From contig JAFUVE010000006.1 of assembly GCA_017483765.1 (NCBI GenBank), forward strand, positions 19,138 to 83,137: a stretch of 64,000 nucleotides of DNA, written 5' to 3'. The stretch is from Bacteroidaceae bacterium (GTDB lineage Bacteria; Bacteroidota; Bacteroidia; Bacteroidales; Bacteroidaceae). The notes under the pieces are model-generated. The model was not told the DNA's origin. It did no database searches and worked only from the letters and a program-made list of their open reading frames with translations. Made by a program: the position numbers and the translations under genes. This document shows, piece by piece, positions 1 through 8,650 of this stretch. How positions within the stretch are numbered: the stretch's first letter is position 1; every line of letters begins with the position of its first letter.

Positions 1-1105
1 TTACGGTATCGACTGAAACGCTATTAAATGAAATCGTTGGAACGGTAAGTTGGGTATAGTTTATCGTCTTTTCTAACGTGGTAGTCCCAGCCGCGTTTGA
101 AACTGATACTATTACATAGTTTAGTCCTGGATTCAATGTGATAGTCTTAGTTATGGTCATCTCATTAGAACCTTTCCTGTTTTGTGAGAAAACACCCGTA
201 GGTGTTTCACGAAAACTGACGTCCCAATTTTCAATTCTACTTGGAGAAGACACTTTAACTTTTACCTCGTAGGTAGAAGATGCGCTGTTCAATGATGGTG
301 ATAGCCATTCAAGGGTTGCAAGACGGGCATCTTGCTTACGGTTTGCATTGTCACGTTCCTGTGCAGATGAGTAGAGATTTGCCCTACTGTCATAGTAATA
401 TGTTTTACCATTAAATCTAACATCTGCGTCTCCATTGAAATAATTAAAATCTATGGTCGATGAAGTGTAAGGATACTGAAACTTTACAACCTCTTTGCCT
501 TTCTTGTCTATCATACCCCATTTCCCTCCATGCATAACCCATGCAAAATCGCCAAAGAATCCCCATTTGACATCCTCAAACTGGAATGAAAAAGCTTTAT
601 ATCCTTTTTCATTTATAAAGAAACAAGGATCGTTAGCTTTCAGGCTTACTGCTGCTAACCCTTCTGAAAAAGGAAAGGCCATGTCGTAAGTCGAAAGGTT
701 CAGTTTCTTTCCATTAATGTCAATGTAATACCACTTTCCATTTGCTTTCTCTTGAACTGGGGAGTACGTGTTGTTCCATTCAAAGCCAAATGCTTGATTG
801 TATTTAGCTGGAATAATCTCTTTTCCATTCTTATCAACAAAGCCCCACTTTGAACCTATCCGAAATGCAGCCGGCCGTTCACCATCACCAAAATCTCCAA
901 TTTCATCATACTTAAGCGGTATGATTTCACGACCGGTGTCATCTATATATCCGTGTTTGCCTCCTTTCATCACATACGTAAGACCAGTGGAATTATCACG
1001 CCCCCCCACTAAATCGTATTGCCTCTGTTGGCAATACGAAGATAGTTGATATGCGTTTAGGAATAATGCAAATATAAGTTTAAATGTGTAATTACAGACT
1101 CTCAT
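1..1105 (-). CDS. WG-repeat protein, 3' part beyond the left edge
   Basis: An open frame runs leftwards from an ATG at 1103-1105 to the window edge without a stop, so the C-terminus is missing. The N-terminus has a hydrophobic stretch like a signal peptide. Next come repeated segments of the form G-K-W/H-G-[FYM]-[IV]-D-x-x-G-[KR]-E-[IV]-[IV], for example KHGYIDDTGREIIPLKYDE and KWGFVDKNGKEIIPAKYN, which is the WG (KWG) repeat pattern of beta-rich proteins of unclear role. After about residue 240 the repeats stop and a Ser/Thr-rich, beta-sandwich-like region follows. A run of seven G lies at 1001-1007, around codons 33-36. The gene is 28 bp downstream of the barrel gene 1134-2018 and probably shares its transcript. 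Confidence 0.75.
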   Translation of the reverse strand, partial: MRVCNYTFKLIFALFLNAYQLSSYCQQRQYDLVGGRDNSTGLTYVMKGGKHGYIDDTGREIIPLKYDEIGDFGDGERPAAFRIGSKWGFVDKNGKEIIPAKYNQAFGFEWNNTYSPVQEKANGKWYYIDINGKKLNLSTYDMAFPFSEGLAAVSLKANDPCFFINEKGYKAFSFQFEDVKWGFFGDFAWVMHGGKWGMIDKKGKEVVKFQYPYTSSTIDFNYFNGDADVRFNGKTYYYDSRANLYSSAQERDNANRKQDARLATLEWLSPSLNSASSTYEVKVKVSSPSRIENWDVSFRETPTGVFSQNRKGSNEMTITKTITLNPGLNYVIVSVSNAAGTTTLEKTINYTQLTVPTISFNSVSVDTV

Positions 1106-1133
1106 ATTAGATATAACTAAAATACAACAATTG

Positions 1134-2018
1134 TTATAAGTCAATCGATGCTGCAACTCCAATGCCTACATTAAAGCCATTTTTTTCTTTGTACTTAAAG
1201 CAATAATCGTAGCCTGCACTTATTGTTATAAACCATTGATTGTCTCTATAACGTGTCGATTTTGTTATGGGGATAAATCCTTTTAAGTTGGGTCGAATCA
1301 TTAAGTCCCATGATTCGTCAAGGTTTGAAGTTGATGTACTGCTACCACTATTTACAGTGCCTAAGTCTGTTGTCGTTGATATATTGCCATGTTCATCCAC
1401 TGTTGTAGTAGAACCGCTACCAGGTGTTTCACTATACCAATGTTTTGTTTCTTTGATATCTTTTGCACCGTGCGACATAACTCCCACACCACAGCCTATT
1501 GCAAAATACTTATAGAAAAAAGACGGAGTAAAGGTAATAAACATACTGGTATTGTCTTTCCATGTCCGTTCTGTATAATTCTTTTCATCAACAAAATCAG
1601 TCTCTTTATGCTCTTTAGAACTGAAGTCAAGACCTATATCTAGGGAACCCATGAACATTCCGTATGAGCCAAATAGAGATAATCCTATTGGAAAGTCTTT
1701 GCTGTAATTATACGTACCACCAATCAATGATTTATCAAAAAGCTGCTCTGCTATTGACGGAACATAATTCTCGGATTTACGTAGCTTCTCTATAACCTTC
1801 GAATATCTGTTTTGTCGATTTTGCTGCAATGCAAATTTGGATCGTTTGTCGTTTATTCTTTTCTCTTCTGACAACCAGTTGTTTACCATTGATGCATGCT
1901 CTATAGCCCACTTATTCCTTGTCAAACTTTCATCCCAATTCTTCTGTGCGTAGGAAACCATCATTGTGAAAAACAACGTAAAAGACATTAGTAATCGCAT
2001 TAAATGATTCTTTTTCAT
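1134..2018 (-). CDS. Secreted, probably outer membrane beta-barrel protein
   Basis: The 294-residue product starts with Lys-rich then hydrophobic residues ending SYAQ, a clear signal peptide. Residues 25-95 are charged and probably helical. From about residue 95 short alternating polar/hydrophobic segments appear (for example IGLSLFGSYGMFMGSLDIGLDF and FITFTPSFFYKYFAIGCGVGV), and the protein ends with GIGVAASIDL, as expected for an outer membrane barrel. A Ser/Thr/Gly-rich loop at about 195-230 could be surface exposed. It is not a family I can name. It lies just upstream of the WG-repeat gene on the same strand, so the two may form one envelope operon. Confidence 0.7.
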   Translation of the reverse strand: MKKNHLMRLLMSFTLFFTMMVSYAQKNWDESLTRNKWAIEHASMVNNWLSEEKRINDKRSKFALQQNRQNRYSKVIEKLRKSENYVPSIAEQLFDKSLIGGTYNYSKDFPIGLSLFGSYGMFMGSLDIGLDFSSKEHKETDFVDEKNYTERTWKDNTSMFITFTPSFFYKYFAIGCGVGVMSHGAKDIKETKHWYSETPGSGSTTTVDEHGNISTTTDLGTVNSGSSTSTSNLDESWDLMIRPNLKGFIPITKSTRYRDNQWFITISAGYDYCFKYKEKNGFNVGIGVAASIDL

Positions 2019-2829
2019 AATTCAACTAGTATTAGTTTCTTGAACTCCCGGCAAGAATGGTTTAAAAATGAGCTGACTATGAAAAAAAAGGAGTGGGAGT
2101 TCTTACTGGTCACCTATCCCACTATCAGGCTCTCGCATTGCCCTCGCCAAGGATAAGCAACACAAGAAACCCCACGCCATAGTATATAATACATCAGCCA
2201 TTTTGAATGACAATGCATAATACACCTAACGTAGGCGTTCCCGGTTGCGTTTCTTCTTGGCTTAGTCAAATTTGCGAGATTTGATAGTAGAAGATAACGT
2301 TCGTAAACGCCTTTTTTTATAATAATTATCTCCTGCATGTATTGTATACAGGATTTATATGATGCAAAATTAGAAAAAAAATACTTTAATGCAAAATATT
2401 TCGCAAAAAAATTTTTTACACCCTTTCAATAATAGAACAATTAATCCGTAATTGTTTTGAAACCATCAAGAATATGATGAAATAATGTTTCAGCCGTTTT
2501 GCACTCGCTGCTCCAGAATCTCGCTTTGCAGGATTCTGTCACGACTCGGCATAGCTCAAGCAAGCTTGGCTCTGCACTCGTCCAGAATCTCGGTTACATA
2601 GCTCGCTGTGTGCCCTCAAAATTGCGAGTAAGCGAGAACAAAAGAGAACTCGTTCTAATTTTATTGAACGAGAGCAATTTTTCAAAATGCTAATAAAAAT
2701 CTACTCACATAAAATCCAAAATCAATCCGACATAATTTATAGAACACCCCTTGAAAAAAGTTTTTCAAAAACCATATCTCAATATAGCTAATCTGTTATT
2801 ATCTAACACATAAACTCCATTCTTATTTG
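2019..2829. other. Intergenic region with a dispersed repeat
   Basis: No convincing gene. A minus-strand frame at 2114-2338 and a shorter one at 2103-2201 (32 residues, MADVLYTMAWGF...) have no signal or domain; the second resembles translated repeat junk rather than a protein. At 2505-2580 is a diverged copy, in the opposite orientation, of a segment also present at 63663-63735 (shared words include GATTCTGGAGCAGC, CCAAGCTTGCTTG and CCGAGTCGTGACAGAATCCT when read on the 63.7-kb strand). Around 2625-2680 words like GCGAGAAC and GAACGAGAGC recur. The rest is AT-rich. Confidence 0.5.
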
Positions 2830-3528
2830 TCATTTCTTTTTCAACAATAATTCAGGGTGCTCCAGTTCTTCCACCAACTTGTCAACCATCGTGCAGGGCT
2901 TATGGGCTGCATAATTGGTATCGGTAAAAAGTTTACGTAGCTGGTTGGCAAAACGCCTGGCCAAGTCCTCGCGGCCATACTGCTGGAGAAGACTGTATAT
3001 ATCAGGATTGCCTTTCCGATACTTAAAAGTTTCGTCACCCATTCTGTTTCTAAAGGCTTCTTCAAGCTTGTCAATATAGGCAGAGCGGCTGATGCCTGTA
3101 TCCAGATATTCAAAGTGCAAGTAGTACCATAGCTCAAAGGCTTCGTTCGTCCAGGCACTTTGGAATCCTAACTTATGGGCTTTTTTGATGGCTTCGTTGA
3201 AGTCATCGAAGTCATCCTTATCGAATACCACCCATACGCGGTCAAAAGTCATGGCATTCTTGCGCTCTAGTTCTGTCTTGATTTCCTGCGTCCTGTCCAC
3301 CAAAGCAACTGTAGCCCGGCCTTCGCCCTCAATTGTTACTTCGCGAACGGTTGAGATGTAATTATTGATAAGGGCCTCGAAGTAGTGCGGTTCTGTCTTC
3401 GTCCCTTCACAGACTATGAGGAAACGCACGAGCTTCTCACGAACATTCTCTTTGCGCTTCTTGGCAGCTTTGGCTTCCTTACGTTCCCTCCTCAGCTTTG
3501 CAATTTCTTCTTTTCTTGAATATCCCAT
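2830..3528 (-). CDS. rloB: RloB-like TOPRIM-type protein
   Basis: The 232-residue protein opens with a highly charged helix (residues 1-33, rich in K, R and E). VRFLIVCEGTKTEPHYFEAL follows at about 34-53, with the Glu of a TOPRIM-like fold (CEGTKTE), and an acidic cluster FDKDDFDDF sits at 102-110, the expected metal-binding Asp positions. TNEAFELWYYLHFEYL in the middle is typical of RloB. RloB proteins are predicted nucleases encoded beside RloA ATPases, often in restriction or defence loci; the ATPase-TOPRIM pairing resembles OLD-family and PARIS-type phage defence. The gene follows rloA with a 9-bp gap, so the two are co-transcribed. No restriction-modification genes are nearby. Assignment to the family is good; the defence role is inference. 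Confidence 0.8.
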   Translation of the reverse strand: MGYSRKEEIAKLRRERKEAKAAKKRKENVREKLVRFLIVCEGTKTEPHYFEALINNYISTVREVTIEGEGRATVALVDRTQEIKTELERKNAMTFDRVWVVFDKDDFDDFNEAIKKAHKLGFQSAWTNEAFELWYYLHFEYLDTGISRSAYIDKLEEAFRNRMGDETFKYRKGNPDIYSLLQQYGREDLARRFANQLRKLFTDTNYAAHKPCTMVDKLVEELEHPELLLKKK

Positions 3529-3537
3529 AGCAGCACT

Positions 3538-4803
3538 CTATTTTCCAATGAAAGGTATAGCACCATAGCGTCCACGAATATAGTCACGCTTGATGTCTCG
3601 GTCATTGCGCACTTTCTTTCCGTCCTCGTCCTTGAACTCCACGAGCGAATAGATGTCTGTTGACTCCACCATGTCTTTCTCTGCAAACCAAATCTGATCA
3701 CGACGGATAATCTCCAAATCAAGCAGGTTTGTGTCGTGGGTGGCGAAAATCAGCTGTGCCCCGTGCCTGTTCTTCTCTGGATCCATGAAAAGAAGTACGA
3801 TGTTACGCGTCAGTAAGGGGTGAAGCTTTGCATCAAGTTCATCGACAATCAGTGTCTTGCCCTCGTTCAGTGTGTCGAAAATTGGACCGGAAATCTCTAT
3901 CACTTTCTTTGTTCCCTCTGACTCCATCTGGTTCTTGTGGAAATTGCGTTCACCAATCACGAGGCCTTTTTCATCATAGACATTATGAGTGGTTATCGGC
4001 TCGACCACATTTCCTGTTTCCATGTCCTTCTCTAACTGTGACCTTATCGACATAGGAGCACTGTCGAAAGCCTCATTTGGAATATCGACCTTCTTGACTG
4101 AAAAACGGGTAAAACCGAGTTGCAGGGTCTTGAAGAACTCCTGAGCCTGATCAGCTCCATTCAGATGTTCCACAAACATTCTGAGCGTAAATGCCTCGTA
4201 GCCTTCGCTGTCGATTCCGGAAAGTACATTGCATTCTCTAAACCAGCTCAATATGGAATTGGACTTCTCTCCCTTCAACTGTGCCACAAGTGATAGAAAG
4301 AGACGATTAGAGTTTGTTAAATCCTCTTTTCCCAGACCCTCTGGGAGTCTCTTTGCTGATACTTCTATAATATCTCGTGAACGCATGAAAAGCTCGTACT
4401 CTTTCTCGCTAAACCGTTTCTCGTATAGCCACTCAGAAATGATATCCGTTTTGTTGTATTCAAAGCCGTAGCGGTAAAGCGCCTCACCCTTAATAAATTG
4501 TATCTCAAACAATGTCGGCTGCGAATCTGATTTTTCATCCAATGCAAAAGGATCATAGGGTAGTGAGTCTCCTTCATTCAGCCTGACGGAATGCCTGACC
4601 ATACTACGCATGGTAGATATGGCCTGAATCAAATTACTCTTGCCTCCCGAGTTAGCGCCATAGAAGACAGCCAAAGGCAACAAACTGAACTTGCCCTTGT
4701 TGATGACAGAGTCTTTATGTTCCTTAATGGAACTTGCCTCCATGCTAAAGGTGTGCTCATGTTTGAAAGAGCGATAATTTTTAACAGTGAAATTTATCAG
4801 CAT
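3538..4803 (-). CDS. rloA: RloA-like ABC/SMC-type ATPase
   Basis: The 421-residue protein has the layout of an AAA_15/AAA_21 ATPase with an ABC/SMC-type fold. It opens with LINFTVKNYRSF, the usual N-terminus, and carries a Walker A motif GANSGGKS at 49-56, a signature-like SEGTKK at 295-300, Walker B TLIVDELDA at 317-325 and a switch His in ATHD at 354-357. The long middle (60-290) is the family's lid/insertion region. RloA is encoded with RloB, which follows 9 bp downstream. In related two-gene systems the ATPase senses a phage trigger and controls the TOPRIM partner; that is inference here. A -7 box (TATCTTTG on the minus strand) lies just upstream, giving a leader of about 10 nt. The start codon at 4803 fits both promoter and family N-terminus. 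Confidence 0.82.
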   Translation of the reverse strand: MLINFTVKNYRSFKHEHTFSMEASSIKEHKDSVINKGKFSLLPLAVFYGANSGGKSNLIQAISTMRSMVRHSVRLNEGDSLPYDPFALDEKSDSQPTLFEIQFIKGEALYRYGFEYNKTDIISEWLYEKRFSEKEYELFMRSRDIIEVSAKRLPEGLGKEDLTNSNRLFLSLVAQLKGEKSNSILSWFRECNVLSGIDSEGYEAFTLRMFVEHLNGADQAQEFFKTLQLGFTRFSVKKVDIPNEAFDSAPMSIRSQLEKDMETGNVVEPITTHNVYDEKGLVIGERNFHKNQMESEGTKKVIEISGPIFDTLNEGKTLIVDELDAKLHPLLTRNIVLLFMDPEKNRHGAQLIFATHDTNLLDLEIIRRDQIWFAEKDMVESTDIYSLVEFKDEDGKKVRNDRDIKRDYIRGRYGAIPFIGK

Positions 4804-4820
4804 ATCTTAATATTTTTGTA

Positions 4821-4828
4821 CAAAGATA
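4821..4828 (-). promoter_or_regulatory. -7 promoter box of rloA-rloB
   Basis: The minus strand reads TATCTTTG, matching the Bacteroidetes -7 consensus TAnnTTTG, 17 bp before the rloA start codon. No perfect TTTG is seen 19-21 bp further upstream. Confidence 0.55.
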
Positions 4829-4967
4829 TAATTATTATTCGATATGGTTTATAAATTGCGAGAAAAAATCTCAAAAAACAAGTAATTTTAACACTTGTGG
4901 AGGGCTTATTGGTTTGTAAATGTGAAATACGCTCATTTATTTATTTACTAATGTCCTCTATTTTTAA

Positions 4968-5120
4968 GCTGCTCTTGGGCAAATCCGTGTCTTTAACAAT
5001 AAGAACAGATGGCAATGTACTCTTCTTGCTGTTCTTACGGATTATGATTTTGCCTATAAGACTTCTCACTATGCGGTATATGATGTTGCACCTGTTGAAG
5101 TTATCCTGACTGACAAATAA
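4968..5120 (+). pseudogene. Possible C-terminal remnant of an unknown protein
   Basis: After a stop at 4965-4967 the frame reads a protein-like 50-residue stretch ending AVYDVAPVEVILTDK and a stop at 5118-5120. It has no start codon, and no matching upstream part is present. The balanced residue use with aromatic positions suggests it was once the end of a real protein. I do not recognise the family. It may also be chance. Confidence 0.25.
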
Positions 5121-5764
5121 AAAGAGGACACCCTTTCTGCAGCCAAACATGCAACTGAGGGCGGAACCAGCATAATGTGAAAAGTGTTTTATAGAAAAAA
5201 TGGAATCATTAAGAGAATTTGGAATGTTTGAAGGTTGGTCTGCTAGCAGTTGGAGCGCTTGACACCTCAAAGGCTGGGGTTGTCTATAACAAGTGTGTAT
5301 TTCTGACTTAATAATGGTGAAATTACAGAAGGTATGCGTTTTTTACTGAAAAATTTTTGATTTCTGATGGATTTTTTGTAAATTTGCTCATCGCTTCGGA
5401 AATTTTGTATGTTATCGTTCTGTGTACATCTAAGTTGTACATTTTCTGTGATATACGGATATTTCCCGAAGTTTTTTTATGTTATATTTTTAAATGGAAT
5501 TTCTAAATCCGAAACTTGAGTAAATAGATTAATAACAGTTTTCTGAAAATGTTATGGTTTGATAATATATAAACGCAATGCATCCAAAATATAGATATAT
5601 AAGTCTAGTTGTCTTTTTTCTTGTTCTTTATAATGACCTGAAGACGACAAATTGACTCATTTTCCTTTTGTCTGTGGTATGGTCAGTCGACTGACAGCCG
5701 TCTTGCAGCCTTTATTTTCAAACGGAGAATTTTTAATGATTACTTAATCCACTTATACAAATCC
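5121..5764. other. Long leader/intergenic region upstream of the WYL regulator
   Basis: No gene seen. A good promoter match lies at 5356-5386: TTTG at 5356-5359, 19 bp, then TAAATTTG at 5379-5386. It would give an untranslated leader of about 370 nt for the WYL gene. No riboswitch could be recognised by eye. The segment is AT-rich. Confidence 0.4.
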
Positions 5765-6661
5765 ATGGAACTCAACAAATTCGACCGACAACTCAAATTG
5801 CTGGAGATGCTCATCGACAACATGTATCTCACGATACAGGAGATGGGCAAGAAACTCGGCATATCCACTCGGTCGGTCTACAGATATATCCAGTTCTTCG
5901 AAGACAACGGATTCGACGTCTACAACGATCAGGGAATCTACAGCGTGGGCCATAACTCACCGTTCGTGGCAGCCGTCACGAAAAAAATACATTTCACCAA
6001 CGAAGAGCTCAACTGCCTCGGACTGCTCATCTCAAGGGCCGACCGCACCAACCCTGTGGTCAACAAGCTGAAATACCGGTTCAGGAATATCTACGGCATG
6101 AACTTCGGCGTAGACGACTTCCGCTTCGACAAAAACATCTCCGACAACGTGGAGGTGCTCAGAACGGCTATTGAGAACCGGCGTCTGTGTGTGCTTCAGA
6201 AGTACAACTCGTTGAACAGTAAAGACCAACGCGACCGTCTCGTCGAACCATTCCAGTTTATGAACAACACCAACGAAGTGAGGTGCTTCGAGCTGGAGTC
6301 CGGCATATGCAAGAATTTCAAGGTGACACGCATCAAGGGCAAGGTGATCATGAAAAAGGAGAAATGGAAGCACGACGACCTGCATGTCAATTATTTCACG
6401 GACATTTTCGGATTCTCCAGCGCCCAGGTCTGGAAAGTGATACTCAGGCTCACCACCGTCTCAAAAACCATCCTCATGGAGGAGTTCGGACTTGAAGAGA
6501 TACGTTTTGTGCAGGAAGACGACGTACACTTCCTTGTCCATCTTCCTGTATGCAACATGAAAGGGGTGGGACGATTCGTGATGGGACTCATCGACGAGGT
6601 GGAAGTCGTCAAAGGAGATGAACTCCGACAGTATGTCAACGAAAAACTACACCGCATATAA
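5765..6661 (+). CDS. WYL-domain transcriptional regulator (YafY-like)
   Basis: Residues 1-60 form a helix-turn-helix of the HTH_11/DeoR type (LLEMLIDNMYLTIQEMGKKLGISTRSVYRYIQFF). The middle and C-terminal parts fit a WYL domain, including LRTAIENRRLCVLQKYNSLNSKDQRDRLVEPFQF at its beginning and a C-terminal segment of alternating strands ending near residue 290. WYL proteins are DNA-binding regulators whose WYL part senses nucleic acid or small ligands; many sit in defence loci, others control sugar or stress genes. Here it stands alone, 88 bp before the GH9 gene, so it may control that enzyme. The length of 298 residues is usual. The regulatory target is not shown by the sequence. Confidence 0.8.
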   Translation: MELNKFDRQLKLLEMLIDNMYLTIQEMGKKLGISTRSVYRYIQFFEDNGFDVYNDQGIYSVGHNSPFVAAVTKKIHFTNEELNCLGLLISRADRTNPVVNKLKYRFRNIYGMNFGVDDFRFDKNISDNVEVLRTAIENRRLCVLQKYNSLNSKDQRDRLVEPFQFMNNTNEVRCFELESGICKNFKVTRIKGKVIMKKEKWKHDDLHVNYFTDIFGFSSAQVWKVILRLTTVSKTILMEEFGLEEIRFVQEDDVHFLVHLPVCNMKGVGRFVMGLIDEVEVVKGDELRQYVNEKLHRI

Positions 6662-6684
6662 TTTCTGAAATTTGAAATTGAATC

Positions 6685-6736
6685 TTTCAACTTTCAACTT
6701 TAAACTTTAAACTTTAAACTTTAAACTTTAAACTAA
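6685..6736. repeat. Heptamer tandem repeat before the GH9 start
   Basis: Tandem 7-bp words (CTTTCAA then CTTTAAA, at least seven units) occupy almost the whole spacer just before the ATG at 6750, in the place of a ribosome binding site. Similar 7-bp words occur before parE, coaD and ybeY. Confidence 0.85.
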
Positions 6737-6749
6737 ATACACACCTCTC

Positions 6750-8480
6750 ATGAAGAAAATTCTATTCAGCACCATGTCTGCAGTCCTGATGCTCGCGCCA
6801 TCGGTATCTGCACAAATCCGCATCAACCAGGTGGGGATGTATCCACAGCAAGAAAAGACTGCCGTCGTCGAAGGAAAGGTGAAGGCGGGAAACGTGAAAA
6901 TCACCGATGCCTCCACTGGCAAGCAGGCGGTGAAGCCGGTTGTGCTGCGCACGGCTGACTCCCCGTGGTCAGGCAAGACACGCACGGTGGTGGACTTCTC
7001 ATCGCTGACACAGCCAGGACGATATGTCATCCAGTGCTCCGGTCAGTCGGCTGAGTTCACCGTGGGAGCCTCAGCCCTGCGAGACGCCACAGCAGCCACC
7101 CTGAAAGCCTTCTACCTCAACCGAACCGCCATGCCCATTGAGGCGGCTTATGCAGGAGAGTATGCACGCCGGGCTGCACATCCCGACACGACGGTCTACA
7201 TCCATCCGTCGGCCGCATCGTTAGGACGAACGGAAGGCACCGTCATCTCCTCACCTCTTGGATGGTACGACGCCGGAGACTACAATAAGTATATCGTGAA
7301 CTCGGCTTTCTCCGTCGGCATCATGCTGGCGTCGTACGAGCAAAACCAGGACTATTTCCGGCAGCTCAGCGTCAATATACCCGAGAGCAAGAACGGGACA
7401 CCCGACGTGCTCGACGAACTGATGTACAACCTGAAATGGATGATCACGATGCAGGACCCCTACGACGGAGGCGTGTACCACAAACTCACCACCCCGAATT
7501 TCGAGGCTTTCATCATGCCGTCAGAATGTAAGCAGAAACGTTACGTCGTACAGAAGAGCACGGCAGCCACACTCGACTTCGCGGCTGTGATGGCTCAGGC
7601 AGCACGAATCTACAAAGGCAACAAGGACTACCCCGACTTCTCAGCGCAGGCTGCCAAGGCAGCCATTGCCGCATACGGATGGGCTGAGCATAATCCGCAT
7701 ATCTACTACCGTCAGGGACGAATGAACGAACAGTTCAAGCCCGAGGTGTCCACAGGGGACTATGGCGACGGAAATGTGAGCGACGAATGGTATTGGGCTG
7801 CCACCGAACTTTATCTTCTCACCGGCGACAAGCAGTTCCTCACCGTCGTAGGCAACCACCAGCCCCATCGTTTCACCACCCCCGTGTGGGGAAACGTGCG
7901 TACGCTTGGCTCTTATGAGTGGATGATGCACCAGCCCACCTCAGATTTCGCACAGTCATGCCGCAAGCAGCTTGTCAGCTATTGCGACAGCATCGTAGCC
8001 ACCACGGCCGCCTCTGCCTTCCAGACTCCGAACGGCAACTCGCCGCGTGACTTCGGGTGGGGATGCCTGGCAGAGACATTCTGCGCCAACGGACTGTCGT
8101 TGCTGTATGCTTATCGCCTCACGGGCAACAAGGCTTATCTCACCGCCGCCCAGCAGAACGCTGACTACATCTTCGGGCGCAACGCCACAGGATACTGTTA
8201 TCTCACCGGATTCGGCAGCAAGAGCCCGATGTTTCCCCATCACCGCATCTCCGCCTCCGACGGTATTGAGAAACCGCTGCCGGGCATGCTCGTGGGCGGT
8301 CCCAACCCCGGACAGCAGGACATCGCCAACGTGAAGAGCTATCCGTCGAAGGAGCCGGACGAATCGTATGCCGATGTCACGGACTCATACGCCTCCAACG
8401 AGATTGCCATAAACTGGAACGCGTCGCTGCTGGCCATGCTCGGATGGCTCGAGGCGGAACAGGGGAAGAGTGAGAAATGA
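6750..8480 (+). CDS. Glycoside hydrolase family 9 endoglucanase-like enzyme
   Basis: The 576-residue product begins with a signal peptide (MKKILFSTMSAVLMLAPSVSA). Residues 22-105 form an Ig-like domain of the CelD N-terminal type (IRINQVGMYPQQEKTAVV). From about residue 110 the GH9 catalytic domain follows: GWYDAGDYNKY at 171-181 carries the catalytic Asp pair, NGTPDVLDELMYNLKWMITMQDP is the next conserved block, and the C-terminal part has NPRDFGWG-like NSPRDFGWG, FPHHRISASDG and the last block SYASNEIAINWNASLLAMLG with the acid Glu. GH9 enzymes cut beta-1,4-glucans. A secreted, soluble or surface enzyme is likely; no lipobox is present. The last codons (GKSEK and the stop) lie in the start of a GAAGAATG-type tandem repeat, so the C-terminus may have been rewritten by the repeat. 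Confidence 0.92.
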   Translation: MKKILFSTMSAVLMLAPSVSAQIRINQVGMYPQQEKTAVVEGKVKAGNVKITDASTGKQAVKPVVLRTADSPWSGKTRTVVDFSSLTQPGRYVIQCSGQSAEFTVGASALRDATAATLKAFYLNRTAMPIEAAYAGEYARRAAHPDTTVYIHPSAASLGRTEGTVISSPLGWYDAGDYNKYIVNSAFSVGIMLASYEQNQDYFRQLSVNIPESKNGTPDVLDELMYNLKWMITMQDPYDGGVYHKLTTPNFEAFIMPSECKQKRYVVQKSTAATLDFAAVMAQAARIYKGNKDYPDFSAQAAKAAIAAYGWAEHNPHIYYRQGRMNEQFKPEVSTGDYGDGNVSDEWYWAATELYLLTGDKQFLTVVGNHQPHRFTTPVWGNVRTLGSYEWMMHQPTSDFAQSCRKQLVSYCDSIVATTAASAFQTPNGNSPRDFGWGCLAETFCANGLSLLYAYRLTGNKAYLTAAQQNADYIFGRNATGYCYLTGFGSKSPMFPHHRISASDGIEKPLPGMLVGGPNPGQQDIANVKSYPSKEPDESYADVTDSYASNEIAINWNASLLAMLGWLEAEQGKSEK

Positions 8481-8590
8481 AGAATGAAAAATGAAGAATG
8501 AGAAATGAAGAATGAAAAATGAAGAATGAGAAATGAAGAATGAAAAATGAAGAATGAGAAATGAAGAATGAAAAATGAAGAGTGAAAAAT
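8471..8590. repeat. 28-bp tandem repeat (GAAATGAAGAATG type)
   Basis: About four copies of a 28-bp unit made of two 14-mers, AGAAATGAAGAATG and AAAAATGAAGAATG. The array begins inside the last codons of the GH9 gene and includes its TGA stop. It is followed by a second low-complexity stretch of ACTGAAA/CTGACAA words up to the pdxB start at 8651. Confidence 0.9.
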
Positions 8591-8650
8591 GTCAACTAAA
8601 ACACTGAAAACTGACAACTGAAAACTGACAACTAAAAACTGAAAACTAAA

